Source: Gordonia terrae
GTDB lineage: Bacteria > Actinomycetota > Actinomycetes > Mycobacteriales > Mycobacteriaceae
Assembly (NCBI RefSeq): GCF_001698225.1
Contig: NZ_CP016594.1
Location: 4,216,001 to 4,280,000, forward strand
Reading direction: 5' to 3'
Length of the DNA: 64,000 nt
The notes beneath the pieces were generated by a model, which was not told the origin of the DNA, made no database searches, and saw only the letters and a list, made by a program, of their open reading frames with translations. Made by a program: the position numbers and the translations under genes. Below, piece after piece: positions 8,430-17,241 of this stretch (its first letter is position 1; every line of letters begins with the position of its first letter).

Positions 8430-9254
8430 TCACGCACCGCGCGAGCGCGCCGCACTCACCCCGCGAAGCAGCGCCGCGTCGAAGTCGTCCGGACACTCCA
8501 GCATCGGGTAGTGGCCGACGTCGAACTCGACGAGCGTGCTGTTCAGGCGCTCGCGCACCCATCGGGCACCGCGAACCGACAGCGCCGGGTCCGCGGTACC
8601 GATGATCTGGGTCACGGGTACGGCGAGACCCTCGAGCAAGTGCGTCTGTTCGGTGCACATCAATGTGCGCAGTGCGGCGCGGCCGGCCCAACTCGGCGTC
8701 TGCAGCGAGATACGGTGCAGCCAGTCCAGAATGTGCGGGTCGGGCGCGCCACCCTTGAACGGATCACCGACGGCACGCCGTCGCAGAGATACCCGGTCCG
8801 CGTGCTCCGCGGCGAGGAGATTGTCCAGAGGCCCCTCGGGGGGCACCCCGAACGGAAAATCCTCGAACCGTGCCGCCGCAACGCCGTTGGTGGCGACCAA
8901 CACGAGAGCCCCTGCGAGATCGGGCCGTTCGCGTGCCAGGCGGAGGGCGACCATCCCGCCCAGCGACCAGCCCACGATGGCGGCCGAGCCCAGGCCACGC
9001 TGCTCGATGACCTCGAGCGCATCATGCCGCAGGGAGTCGATGTCGTAACCGTCCAGCGGCGCATCCGAGTGCCCGTGCCCTCGGAGATCCATGGCGACGA
9101 CCCGATGACCGCTCTCGGCCAACACCCGTATCTGCCGATCCCACACCTCTCCGCTGAGACTCCAGCCATGGATCAGCAAGACGCCCGGACCGTCTCCGAC
9201 GTCTCGCACCGAGAGCCGGACACCGTCCCGCGTGTGCACGAGGTGCCGCGTCAT
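8430..9254 (-). CDS. Alpha/beta-fold hydrolase
   Basis: A 274-residue alpha/beta hydrolase with the HGWSLSG oxyanion segment and the nucleophile Ser97 in GWSLGG. The Asp in IIGTADPALS and the His in VGHYPMLE complete the triad. The fold would suit ester, lactone or C-C bond hydrolysis. Its start overlaps the nitroreductase stop as ATGA (9251-9254), so the two are co-translated. It may hydrolyse the ester made by the Baeyer-Villiger monooxygenase at 15170; this is inferred only from shared regulation. The downstream gene is the tandem TetR, 48 bp away with its own operator in the gap. Confidence 0.88.
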   Translation of the reverse strand: MTRHLVHTRDGVRLSVRDVGDGPGVLLIHGWSLSGEVWDRQIRVLAESGHRVVAMDLRGHGHSDAPLDGYDIDSLRHDALEVIEQRGLGSAAIVGWSLGGMVALRLARERPDLAGALVLVATNGVAAARFEDFPFGVPPEGPLDNLLAAEHADRVSLRRRAVGDPFKGGAPDPHILDWLHRISLQTPSWAGRAALRTLMCTEQTHLLEGLAVPVTQIIGTADPALSVRGARWVRERLNSTLVEFDVGHYPMLECPDDFDAALLRGVSAARSRGA

Positions 9255-9991
9255 GAGACGGCATCCCGATGGAAGGTCGCGACCTCCGCGACCGACTGCC
9301 TGCTGGTGCGATACGCGTTGACCGGCGCGTCCCCGTCGGGGTAGCCGAACGAGATACCCACGACCACTCGCCGTTCGGACTTCAACCCGAGATACTCCCG
9401 GATCACCGGCGACTGCGTCGCCAGTGCCGCCTGCGGGACGGTCGCGATCCCGATCTCATGGGCCGCCAGGATGAAGTTGCTGATGAACAAGCCACAGTCG
9501 ACCGCTCCGTAGGGACCCAGCGCAGCCTCGGTCGTCACGATCGCCACGTGCGGCGCTCCGAAGAAGTCGAAGTTGCGCAGCATCTGTCGGCCCGAACCGG
9601 CCCGATCGGACTTCTCGATACCGAGGCTTGCATAGAGCTGCAGACCACTCTCGCGACGACGCTCCTGGTAGACGCCGTCATACGCGGCCGGGAACTCGAT
9701 GTCGGGATTCTGCGCCGGCCCGTCCGCGATCGCGGCCCGCAAGGCGTCGCGCAGACCCTCGGCGGCACCCCCACTCAGCACGTCGACGTGCCACGGCTGC
9801 GTGTTGCACCACGAGGGAGTCAACCGGGCCACATCGAGCACTCGCTCGATCTCGGCCGGCGGCACCTCACGAGGGAGGAACTCGCGGCAACTCCACCGGG
9901 ATTCCAGCAGCTCCCGCAAGGTCCGGGGCGGCAGCGATTCCGGAAGCGACGCCGCCGATGGTTTCGTCGATTCCTGGGACAGCGGTGACAT
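9251..9991 (-). CDS. Nitroreductase-family flavoprotein
   Basis: A 246-residue FMN-dependent nitroreductase-fold protein, usually a homodimeric NAD(P)H oxidoreductase acting on nitro compounds, quinones or enones. The family's RWSCREF-type N-terminal FMN motif is present (RELLESRWSCREFLPREV). So are VLDVARLTPSWCNTQPWHVDV and the C-terminal VVGISFGYPDGDAPVN. I start it at the ATG of 9991 (MSPLSQEST) with GGAG 5 nt upstream; the open extension to 10063 is Arg-rich and unlikely. It is the first gene of the leftward nitroreductase-hydrolase(-TetR) unit, driven from the operator region at 10085. Confidence 0.9.
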   Translation of the reverse strand: MSPLSQESTKPSAASLPESLPPRTLRELLESRWSCREFLPREVPPAEIERVLDVARLTPSWCNTQPWHVDVLSGGAAEGLRDALRAAIADGPAQNPDIEFPAAYDGVYQERRRESGLQLYASLGIEKSDRAGSGRQMLRNFDFFGAPHVAIVTTEAALGPYGAVDCGLFISNFILAAHEIGIATVPQAALATQSPVIREYLGLKSERRVVVGISFGYPDGDAPVNAYRTSRQSVAEVATFHRDAVS

Positions 9992-10084
9992 CGATACTCC
10001 TCGGTCATTGGGGACGGGCCGACGCGTGGAACGCGGCTGGCCGCGAGCGCCTCGCGTCGGCATACAGGCGGCCAGACAATCAGT

Positions 10085-10101
10085 GTAGACATAGTGTTCA
10101 G
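10085..10101. promoter_or_regulatory. 7-3-7 operator (type I) between nitroreductase and DUF2236 oxygenase
   Basis: GTAGACA-TAG-TGTTCAG lies in the 180-bp divergent region. One site appears to serve both directions. It lies 93 bp from the nitroreductase ATG and 70 bp from the oxygenase ATG. Confidence 0.55.
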
Positions 10102-10171
10102 TTGGGTCTACCCTGCGTTGTAACGACGATCACATGCGGTCGGCGTACCGATCACTCACCTAGGAGGCGCG

Positions 10172-11494
10172 ATGACCATCACCGAGCCACACACGCAGCC
10201 GACGAGTTTCCGCGGCGATCTCGACGTTCCGCCGGGACTCCCGCGCGGAATCGATCTGGGACGGATTGCGAACAAGGACAAAGCGATCGCGATGTACGGT
10301 CGCGACCTGGTCGAGAAGCTGACCGACCACGCCCTGCTCGCCGACGACTACGCCTACGCGGCGATGCTCGACTTCAAGGACAAATCCAACAATTCGACGT
10401 GGCGCACCTTCGACCAGGCCCTCGATCACGGAATCGACGCGATCGACGACCCCAGCCCCGGACTGATCGCGCTGTTCGACCAGCTCGACCACATCCCCGA
10501 CTGGGTCGATTTCGACCAGCTCTACCGCGGTGCGGTCGCTTTCTGGCGGGCCGGCCCGATCGTCCCGCCCGTCCTCGCCTGGGGCGCGATCGCCGGGGGC
10601 TTCTCCATGTACAGCGCGACCCGCCCGGTCCTGTTCAGCGGTCGGCTCCGCGAGCAGGACAAGGTGGGGACCCGGCTCATCGAGAGCTTCCGGTATGTGG
10701 TCGCCGCGTACACCCCCGGCGGGATGGCGCGTTTCGAGGAGGGCTTCCGTCTCACCGCGAAGGTCCGCATGATCCACGCCGCGGTTCGCCACAGCCTCGG
10801 GCGATCCGACCACTGGGACTGGGCCGGCTGGGGCATCCCCATCAACAACTTCGACAGCATGGTCACCCAGGCCGGCCAGTTCGGGGTGAAGTTCACCGAT
10901 GCGGTCCAGTCCTCGGGAATTCGTTTCAGCGACCGTGAACTCGAGGACATCTTCGCCCTGAGCCGTTACGTGGGATACGTGATCGGCGTTCCCGAGGACA
11001 TCCTGCACACGGATTACGAGGACGCTCGTCGCAAGACCGATCTGCACACGCTGGTCGAACTACCGCCGGACGAGCTCTGCCACGACGTCGTCCACTCGAT
11101 CATCGAGTACAGCGTCGAGAATCCACCCGGCGACGTCGAGGTGCTACCGGGACCGGTGGCCAAGTTCATGACTAACGAACGTCGACTCAAGCTCGCCTAT
11201 GGGTTGCTGCACTCGTGGATCCCACCGCACGTCATGGATGCTCTGGGCGTCGAGAAGACCGGATGGCGGCACATCCTGCCGACGATCAGCCCGCTCGTCA
11301 CCCTTGCCGATCGAGTCGGACGGGTGTTGCCACACGACGACGAGAAGGCCGCGTTCACCATGCTTCGCCAATTCAACGACGCGATCAAACTCCCCGACGG
11401 CGCGAACAAGGAGATGGCCGTGGCCAACCCCGACGAGGTCCACGCGGACATCGCCGCGAACAAGGGCGGCATGCCGGTGGTCGCGAAGAAGTGA
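10172..11494 (+). CDS. Oxygenase MpaB/DUF2236 family protein (latex-clearing-protein superfamily), copy 1
   Basis: A 440-residue protein of the DUF2236 superfamily. The family includes fungal MpaB, which cleaves a farnesyl double bond, and the rubber-cleaving haem protein Lcp. It opens with GLPRGIDLGRI (residues 22-32). The conserved Arg/His-rich segment is FRLTAKVRMIHAAVRH (about 192-207), where a haem-ligand His could lie. There is no signal peptide, so it is probably cytoplasmic. The ATG at 10172 has a perfect AGGAGG 4 nt upstream. It overlaps the racemase gene as GTGA (11491-11494), so the two act together. A paralogue of nearly the same length is at 21516. The reaction is inferred from the family, not shown by the sequence. 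Confidence 0.85.
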   Translation: MTITEPHTQPTSFRGDLDVPPGLPRGIDLGRIANKDKAIAMYGRDLVEKLTDHALLADDYAYAAMLDFKDKSNNSTWRTFDQALDHGIDAIDDPSPGLIALFDQLDHIPDWVDFDQLYRGAVAFWRAGPIVPPVLAWGAIAGGFSMYSATRPVLFSGRLREQDKVGTRLIESFRYVVAAYTPGGMARFEEGFRLTAKVRMIHAAVRHSLGRSDHWDWAGWGIPINNFDSMVTQAGQFGVKFTDAVQSSGIRFSDRELEDIFALSRYVGYVIGVPEDILHTDYEDARRKTDLHTLVELPPDELCHDVVHSIIEYSVENPPGDVEVLPGPVAKFMTNERRLKLAYGLLHSWIPPHVMDALGVEKTGWRHILPTISPLVTLADRVGRVLPHDDEKAAFTMLRQFNDAIKLPDGANKEMAVANPDEVHADIAANKGGMPVVAKK

Positions 11495-12651
11495 GCGTCG
11501 AGTCGACAACCCCTCCCCTGGCGGGCACCCGGATCATCGAACTCGCCGGCATCGGGCCCGGCCCCTTCGCCGCGATGATGCTGGCGGACATGGGTGCCGA
11601 GGTCATCACCGTCGACCGACCCGGGGGCAACCCCTGGGCGGTCGGCGGTCACGGCATCCTGTTCCGCAGCCGGCGGCATGTCGCCGTGAATCTCAAGTCC
11701 GAGGCTGGTGCAGCAGTGGTTCGACGTCTGTGCGCCGATGCCGACGGTTTGATCGAGACGTTTCGCCCCGGTGTGGCCGAACGCCTGGGGGTCGGGCCGG
11801 CGGACTGCCGGCACCACAACCCGAATCTCGTCTACGGCCGCATGACCGGCTGGGGCCAGACCGGTCCGATGGCGTCGCTGCCCGGCCATGACATCAACTA
11901 CATCGCACTCACCGGCGCCCTTCATCAGATCGGACGGAAGGGTGGTCCACCGGTTCCGCCCCTGAACCTCGTCGGCGACTTCGGGGGCGGCGGCACCTTT
12001 CTCGCGTTCGGGATGCTGGCGGGCATCCTGTCCGCCCGCGCCGGCCACGGCGGCCGGGTCGTCGACGCGGCGATGATCGACGGCGCCTCGGCCCTGATGG
12101 CGATGTTCCATTCGTACCGGGCCGAGGGCGACTTCGTCGAGGAACGTGGCGCCAACCTGCTCGACACCGGCGCCTTCTTCTACGACGTCTACGAGACCCG
12201 CGACGGACAGTGGGTGAGCATCGGCGCCATCGAGAATCAGTTCTGGACGGAGCTCTGCGATGTCTTGGAACTGCCCGATGCGATGCGGCACGACCATCTC
12301 GATCCGAAGCGATGGGACGAGTACCGCATCATTCTCGAGAAGCGGGTCGCCGAATACGACCGGGCCGAACTCGACGCGCTGTTCGACGGCCGAAACACTT
12401 GCTACGCACCGGTTCTGAGGATGTCGGAGGCAGTGGAGCACCCGCACAATCGAGCCCGGAACACGTTCGTGACGGTCGACGACGTGGTGCAACCGGCTCC
12501 GGCCCCTCGCTTCGACGGCCATCCGCCCACGGCTCCCCGTCCGCGCCGCGCGCCGGGCGCCGACACTGTCGAGGTGCTCGGTGAGACCGGCTTCTCCCCG
12601 ACCGAGATCGAGGCCCTGCTCGCCGATGGCGTGATCGACTCGACCCCATGA
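11491..12651 (+). CDS. Alpha-methylacyl-CoA racemase-like CaiB/BaiF family protein
   Basis: A 386-residue family III CoA-transferase-fold protein of the racemase branch. Mycobacterial MCR uses His126 and Asp156. Here His133 (PGHDINYIALTGALH) and Asp163 (NLVGDFGGGG) have the same 30-residue spacing. The typical TGAFFYDVYETRDGQWVSIGAIE follows. Such enzymes swap the configuration at C2 of 2-methyl-branched acyl-CoAs so that beta-oxidation can go on, as needed for isoprenoid chains. The GTG start at 11491 overlaps the oxygenase stop; the longer open frame upstream is the shadow of the oxygenase gene. It ends in a strong bidirectional hairpin. Confidence 0.9.
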   Translation: MSVESTTPPLAGTRIIELAGIGPGPFAAMMLADMGAEVITVDRPGGNPWAVGGHGILFRSRRHVAVNLKSEAGAAVVRRLCADADGLIETFRPGVAERLGVGPADCRHHNPNLVYGRMTGWGQTGPMASLPGHDINYIALTGALHQIGRKGGPPVPPLNLVGDFGGGGTFLAFGMLAGILSARAGHGGRVVDAAMIDGASALMAMFHSYRAEGDFVEERGANLLDTGAFFYDVYETRDGQWVSIGAIENQFWTELCDVLELPDAMRHDHLDPKRWDEYRIILEKRVAEYDRAELDALFDGRNTCYAPVLRMSEAVEHPHNRARNTFVTVDDVVQPAPAPRFDGHPPTAPRPRRAPGADTVEVLGETGFSPTEIEALLADGVIDSTP

Positions 12652-12654
12652 CCT

Positions 12655-12695
12655 CGGTGGTTGCCCGGTCGAGAGTTCTTCCCGGGCAACCACCG
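12655..12695. terminator. Bidirectional terminator hairpin
   Basis: A perfect 14-bp stem (CGGTGGTTGCCCGG with its complement at 12682-12695) and a 13-nt loop lie between the convergent racemase and acyl-CoA dehydrogenase genes, 3 bp past the racemase stop. Confidence 0.75.
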
Positions 12696-12725
12696 ATTCA
12701 CCATCACCTCAGCAAGACCCCCGGT

Positions 12726-13865
12726 TCACAGACCGAGTGAGCGGCCCACGATCTCGCGCATGATCTCGTTGGTGCCGCCATAGATCCGCTGCACCCGCGC
12801 GTCCCGCCATCTCCGCGCGACGTCGTACTCCTCCATATAGCCGTACCCGCCGTGCATCTGGAGGCAGGTGTCCAGTGCATTGAACTCCAGCTCGGTGGTC
12901 CAGAACTTCGCGCCGGCCGCCTCGGCTGCGGTGAGTTCCCCCGCGTTCTGCGCCTCGATGCACCGGTCCACGAACACCCGGGCGATTCCCACCTGCGTGG
13001 ACAACTCGGCCAGGGTGAAGCGGTTCGCCTGGAAGCTCCCGATGGGTTGACCGAAGGCCTTGCGCTCCTTGCCGTAGGCGATGGCGGTCTCGACCGCGTA
13101 CTCGGCCTGGGCGACCGCCACGACCGCCATCGACAACCGTTCCTGGGCAAGGTTGCCCATCATGTACCGAAGCCCCTTACCCGGTTCGCCGAGCACGTCG
13201 GATTCGGCGACGAGGACGTCTTCGAAGAACAACTCCGCGGTGTCCTGTGCCTTGCGCCCGATCTTCTGCAACTTGCGACCGCGCTGAAATCCGTCGTGGC
13301 CGGCGGACACGACGAACAGACCGAACCCGCCGCCGTCGTCCTCGGGGATCCGGGCCGCGACGATGATCAGGTCGGCCTGGATACCGCGAGTGATGAAGGT
13401 CTTGGAACCGTTGAGACACCAGCCACCGTCGACCCGGGTCGCAGTGGACTTGATCGCGCGCAGGTCCGAACCGGTACCCGGCTCGGACATGGCGATGGCG
13501 ATCGCGGTCTCTCCGCTGACGATGCCGGGCAGCCAGCGGCCCTGCTGTTCCGGCGTCGCGATGTCCAGAAAGTACGGGAGCACGATGTCGTTCGTCAGCG
13601 AGAAGCCGTCGCCGACCGTTCCGGTGCGGACGACTTCTTCATGGATCACCGCGTTGAAGCGGAAGTCACGAAGTCCCCCGCCGCCGTACTGTTCCGGAGC
13701 CGCGAAGCCCACCAGCCCCTGAGCGGCGGCCGCGGTCCAGAAGTCTCGACCGACCTCGCCGGCCTCCTCCCACTCAGCGGTATGTGGAACTGCCTCTTTC
13801 ATCAGAAAGGACCGGACGGTGTCTCGGAACTGGTCGTGCTCGGAGTCGAAAAGTGTTCTCTTCAT
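12726..13865 (-). CDS. Acyl-CoA dehydrogenase (LCAD-like), copy 1
   Basis: A 379-residue FAD acyl-CoA dehydrogenase forming the alpha,beta-double bond of an acyl-CoA. It has the MSEPGTGSDLRAIKS flavin loop, the TRGIQADLIIVAAR strand and a C-terminal IYGGTNEIMREI. The position of the MCAD catalytic Glu is Gly here (YGGT). The base is probably the Glu of LAQERL, as in long-chain/isovaleryl-CoA dehydrogenases. The start ATG at 13865 gives MKRTLFDSEHDQFRD; the open frame upstream runs through the preceding gene. It follows the second dehydrogenase by 23 bp and is co-transcribed with it. Confidence 0.93.
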   Translation of the reverse strand: MKRTLFDSEHDQFRDTVRSFLMKEAVPHTAEWEEAGEVGRDFWTAAAAQGLVGFAAPEQYGGGGLRDFRFNAVIHEEVVRTGTVGDGFSLTNDIVLPYFLDIATPEQQGRWLPGIVSGETAIAIAMSEPGTGSDLRAIKSTATRVDGGWCLNGSKTFITRGIQADLIIVAARIPEDDGGGFGLFVVSAGHDGFQRGRKLQKIGRKAQDTAELFFEDVLVAESDVLGEPGKGLRYMMGNLAQERLSMAVVAVAQAEYAVETAIAYGKERKAFGQPIGSFQANRFTLAELSTQVGIARVFVDRCIEAQNAGELTAAEAAGAKFWTTELEFNALDTCLQMHGGYGYMEEYDVARRWRDARVQRIYGGTNEIMREIVGRSLGL

Positions 13866-13888
13866 GGTGTTGTGTTCTCGGCAACCCC

Positions 13889-15064
13889 TCAGCGGAAGAG
13901 GGACTTGCCGATGATCTCCTTCATGATCTCGTTGGCACCGCCGTAGATTCGCTGGACGCGGGCATCGACATAGGCCCTGGCGATCGGGTATTCGGCCATG
14001 AAGCCGTAGCCACCGAACATCTGCAGGCACTGGTCCACGACGCGGCCCTGGACCTCACTGGCGGCCAACTTGGCCATCGCGGCCCGGTCGGCCGTCAGTT
14101 CGCCACTGGTGTGCTGCCGCAGACAGTCGTCGACGAAGGCGCGGACCACCTCGGTCTGCACGTGCGCGTCTGCCAGGGTGAATCGGGTATTCTGGTTCGC
14201 CGACAACGGTTTTCCGAACGCGGTTCTGGTGGTGACGTAGTCCCGCGCCAACTCGACCGCGCGGGCCGCTGCCGCCGTGCTCGCCACCGCGATTGTCAGC
14301 CGCTCTTGCGGGAGGTTGGTGACGAGTGCACGGAAACCCCCACCTCGCTCGCCCAGCAGATTCTCCTTCGGGACGTGCGCGTCCTCGAAGAACAACTCGG
14401 CAGTGTCCTGCGCGTGCATGCCGATCTTCTCCAGATTGCGCCCCCGCGTGAAGCCCGGGGTGTCCCGTTCGACGACCAGCAGCGACAGGCCTCCGTGACG
14501 GTCACCGTCGCTCTCCGTCCGCGCGGCGACGATCACCAGATCGGCATTGATCCCATTGGATATGAACGTCTTCGAGCCGTTCAGCACAAAGTGTTCGCCC
14601 TCTTCTCTTGCCGTCGTGGTGATGCCCGCGAGATCGGAGCCCGTCCCCGGCTCGGTCATCGCGATGGCCGCGATGAGCTCACCCGACGCCAAGCCCGGCA
14701 GCCAGCGCCGCTTCTGCTCGTCGTCGGCATAACGCTCGAAATACGGGACACAGATGTCGTTGTGGAGGTTGACCCCGAACGACATCACCCCCGCGTCGGC
14801 GACCTCTTCGGCGATGACCGCATTGAACCGGAAATCAGCGGTGCCACCGCCGCCGAACTCCTCGTCGACCGACATCCCGAGGAATCCGTGCGAGCCGGCC
14901 TTCCGGAAGAGTTCGCGGGGTATCCGCCCCTCCCGTTCCCAAGTCTCATACCCCGGCACGACGTCGGTGTCGAGGAAACGGCGAAAGCTCTCCCGGAAGG
15001 CCTCGTGCTCGGGTTCGTACACGCCACGCGCCTGTGCACGTGGACGATTCGCGGTGACTGTCAT
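13889..15064 (-). CDS. Acyl-CoA dehydrogenase (LCAD-like), copy 2
   Basis: A 391-residue acyl-CoA dehydrogenase, clearly related to its downstream neighbour. It has AMTEPGTGSDLAGITT, the catalytic-base candidate Glu in LPQERL, MFGGYGFMAEYPIARAY and IYGGANEIMKEI. The start is the ATG at 15064 (MTVTANRPRAQ) with an AGGA site about 9 nt upstream. The further open frame to 15283 crosses the operator and is not coding. It is first in a leftward two-gene operon, divergent from the Baeyer-Villiger monooxygenase. A pair of dehydrogenases may handle successive chain lengths or form a heteromer as in steroid FadE pairs; the sequence cannot decide. Confidence 0.93.
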   Translation of the reverse strand: MTVTANRPRAQARGVYEPEHEAFRESFRRFLDTDVVPGYETWEREGRIPRELFRKAGSHGFLGMSVDEEFGGGGTADFRFNAVIAEEVADAGVMSFGVNLHNDICVPYFERYADDEQKRRWLPGLASGELIAAIAMTEPGTGSDLAGITTTAREEGEHFVLNGSKTFISNGINADLVIVAARTESDGDRHGGLSLLVVERDTPGFTRGRNLEKIGMHAQDTAELFFEDAHVPKENLLGERGGGFRALVTNLPQERLTIAVASTAAAARAVELARDYVTTRTAFGKPLSANQNTRFTLADAHVQTEVVRAFVDDCLRQHTSGELTADRAAMAKLAASEVQGRVVDQCLQMFGGYGFMAEYPIARAYVDARVQRIYGGANEIMKEIIGKSLFR

Positions 15065-15144
15065 CTGTCTGTCCTGTCTGTCGATCGATGTGAAAGAGGA
15101 GGCCGTGCACGCAGCCGTCGGCCCGAATGTGATTGACGCCACGT

Positions 15145-15161
15145 CTGAACACATTGTATGG
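15145..15161. promoter_or_regulatory. 7-3-7 operator (type I) between acyl-CoA dehydrogenase and BVMO
   Basis: CTGAACA-CAT-TGTATGG. To the right TATGGT is followed by 7 nt and the monooxygenase ATG. To the left the minus strand reads TACAAT. Both are TANNNT -10-like hexamers inside the half-sites. Confidence 0.6.
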
Positions 15162-15169
15162 TCTCGTGT

Positions 15170-17194
15170 ATGCCAGAGTCCAGTTCCCCCCGTCTCGCCC
15201 CCGAGTGGAGCGGCGCTCCCGACGGCGCATTTCGGCCCGACGCCGACTTCACCGACGAGCAACTCGCGCTCGCACTCGAACACGCCAACCTCCCGATCCT
15301 GCTGGGCTCGTTGGCTCTACTGACCGGCGATGACCGCTGGATCGAGGAGCCGTACCTGCCCACCGCTCCTCCCGATCTCGGCGACCACGACACCGGAGGA
15401 TTCGAACCCGAACTCGCCGAACGAATTCGGCGGGAGGCCGGGGCCACGCTCCGCGCGTGGCGCGACGGCGACCTCGACGTGGCGGACGCTCCGGCCCCCG
15501 AGCGACTGTCACGGATCCTCTCGGTGATGCTGGCCGAGCCGCTTCCCGACGGCTACGGGCAGCTCCTGGGCGAGGAGATGGGCCTGTACCGTCGCCATTC
15601 GGTACCGTGGTCCGCACCGACGGATGGCTTCCGGGTCGCGATCATCGGTGCGGGGATCTCCGGACTGGCGATGGCGATCCGGCTGGAACAGGCCGGCATC
15701 GACTACGTCCTGATCGACAAGAACGACGACGTGGGCGGTACGTGGCACGAGAACGTCTATCCGGGTTGCGGTGTCGACACCCCGAGCTACCTGTACGCCC
15801 TGTCGTTCGACCCGAAACCGGACTGGTCGAGCTACTTCGCACCGCAGCATGAACTCGCCGAGTACTGGCGGACCCTGGCCGAGCGGCACGGCGTCCTCGC
15901 GAAGACCCGCTTCGCCACCGCGGTCGACCTCGCGCAATTCGACGCGCAGCGCTCGAGCTGGCAGCTCACCCTACGATCGGTACACAGCGGGCAGATCGAG
16001 AGCCTGGACGCGAGCGTCGTCATCAGCGCCGTCGGACTACTGAACCAGCCGAGCATTCCCGACCTACCGGGACTGGCCGACTTCGACGGGCCGACACTCC
16101 ATACGGCGCAGTGGGATCCCACCCTCGACCTCCGCGGCAAGCGCGTCGCCGTGATCGGCACCGGCGCCAGCGCGATGCAGTTCGTCCCGGCCGCCGCCGA
16201 GATCGCCGACGAGGTACGCGTCTTCCAGCGAACGCCGCAGTGGGCCATGCCCCATCCGCTGAAGGGTGCGGAGGTCGACGACTCAGCACATTGGCTCAAC
16301 GAGCACATACCGTTCTATCTCGCCTGGTACCGCGCGCGGTTGTTCTGGCGGATGGGTGACAAGGTCTGGCGCCTCCTTCAGGTCGATCGCGACTACCCCC
16401 ACCTCGGTCGCGCCATCAACAAGGGCAATGACCGGCTCCGGGCCATGCTCACCGCGTACATCGAGAGCGAACTGGCCGACCACCCAGAGCTTCTCGCCAA
16501 GAGCCTGCCCGACTATCCGCCGTACGGAAAGCGCCTGCTGATCGACGCGGGCTGGTTCCGCACGCTGCGTCGCGAGAACGTCGATCTGATCACCGACGGT
16601 GTCGCGAAGATCACCCCGTCCGGTGTAAGTACCACGACTGGAACAGATTTCGACGCCGACGTCCTCGTCCTGGCCACGGGATTCCGTTCGGTGGACGTCC
16701 TCGGTTCGATCGAGGTCCGCGGTCGCGACGGCAAGACGCTCCGCGAGGTGTGGGGTGAGGACGACGGCCGAGCACATCTGGGTATCACCGTGCCCGGATT
16801 CCCCAACTTCTTCTGCCTGTACGGCCCCAACACCAACACCGGCCATGGCGGAACGGTCATCGCCGGTACCGAGATGCAGATCCAGCATGTAACGGCGTTG
16901 CTGGCGACCATGATCGACGACGACCTCGACACGGTCGAGGTCCGTCCCGAGGCGTTCGAGGCCTACAACCGCGAGCTCGACGAAGCGTTGGAGGACACGG
17001 TCTGGCATTTCGGCGGTACCACCACGTACTACCGCAACGACCGAGGCCGGGTCGTCACCAACAGTCCGTGGCGATACGTCGACTACTGGCGCCGGGTCCA
17101 TCAACCCGATCCCGACGACTTCATCACCACCCGAGCGCCCGAGACGGCAGCGGAGGATTCGACACCCGCCGGCGCCGAACAGCTCACTCACTGA
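15170..17194 (+). CDS. Flavin Baeyer-Villiger monooxygenase, HAPMO-like (N-terminally extended)
   Basis: A 674-residue FAD/NADPH class B monooxygenase that inserts oxygen next to a ketone to give an ester. The FAD motif GAGISG is at 160-165. The BVMO signature FxGxxxHxxxWD is at 305-316 (FDGPTLHTAQWD) and the NADPH motif GTGASA at 330-335. The extra roughly 150 N-terminal residues match the architecture of 4-hydroxyacetophenone monooxygenase (about 640 residues). The start is the ATG at 15170. An in-frame ATG at 15158 lies inside the operator, and no Shine-Dalgarno site precedes either, so the mRNA is probably leaderless. The CoA ligase follows 47 bp downstream. The substrate could be a ketone left by double-bond cleavage (inference). 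Confidence 0.92.
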   Translation: MPESSSPRLAPEWSGAPDGAFRPDADFTDEQLALALEHANLPILLGSLALLTGDDRWIEEPYLPTAPPDLGDHDTGGFEPELAERIRREAGATLRAWRDGDLDVADAPAPERLSRILSVMLAEPLPDGYGQLLGEEMGLYRRHSVPWSAPTDGFRVAIIGAGISGLAMAIRLEQAGIDYVLIDKNDDVGGTWHENVYPGCGVDTPSYLYALSFDPKPDWSSYFAPQHELAEYWRTLAERHGVLAKTRFATAVDLAQFDAQRSSWQLTLRSVHSGQIESLDASVVISAVGLLNQPSIPDLPGLADFDGPTLHTAQWDPTLDLRGKRVAVIGTGASAMQFVPAAAEIADEVRVFQRTPQWAMPHPLKGAEVDDSAHWLNEHIPFYLAWYRARLFWRMGDKVWRLLQVDRDYPHLGRAINKGNDRLRAMLTAYIESELADHPELLAKSLPDYPPYGKRLLIDAGWFRTLRRENVDLITDGVAKITPSGVSTTTGTDFDADVLVLATGFRSVDVLGSIEVRGRDGKTLREVWGEDDGRAHLGITVPGFPNFFCLYGPNTNTGHGGTVIAGTEMQIQHVTALLATMIDDDLDTVEVRPEAFEAYNRELDEALEDTVWHFGGTTTYYRNDRGRVVTNSPWRYVDYWRRVHQPDPDDFITTRAPETAAEDSTPAGAEQLTH

Positions 17195-17241
17195 GACCTC
17201 TCGACCTCCCGTCCCTCCGCACCGCAATCGAGGCAGAAACG

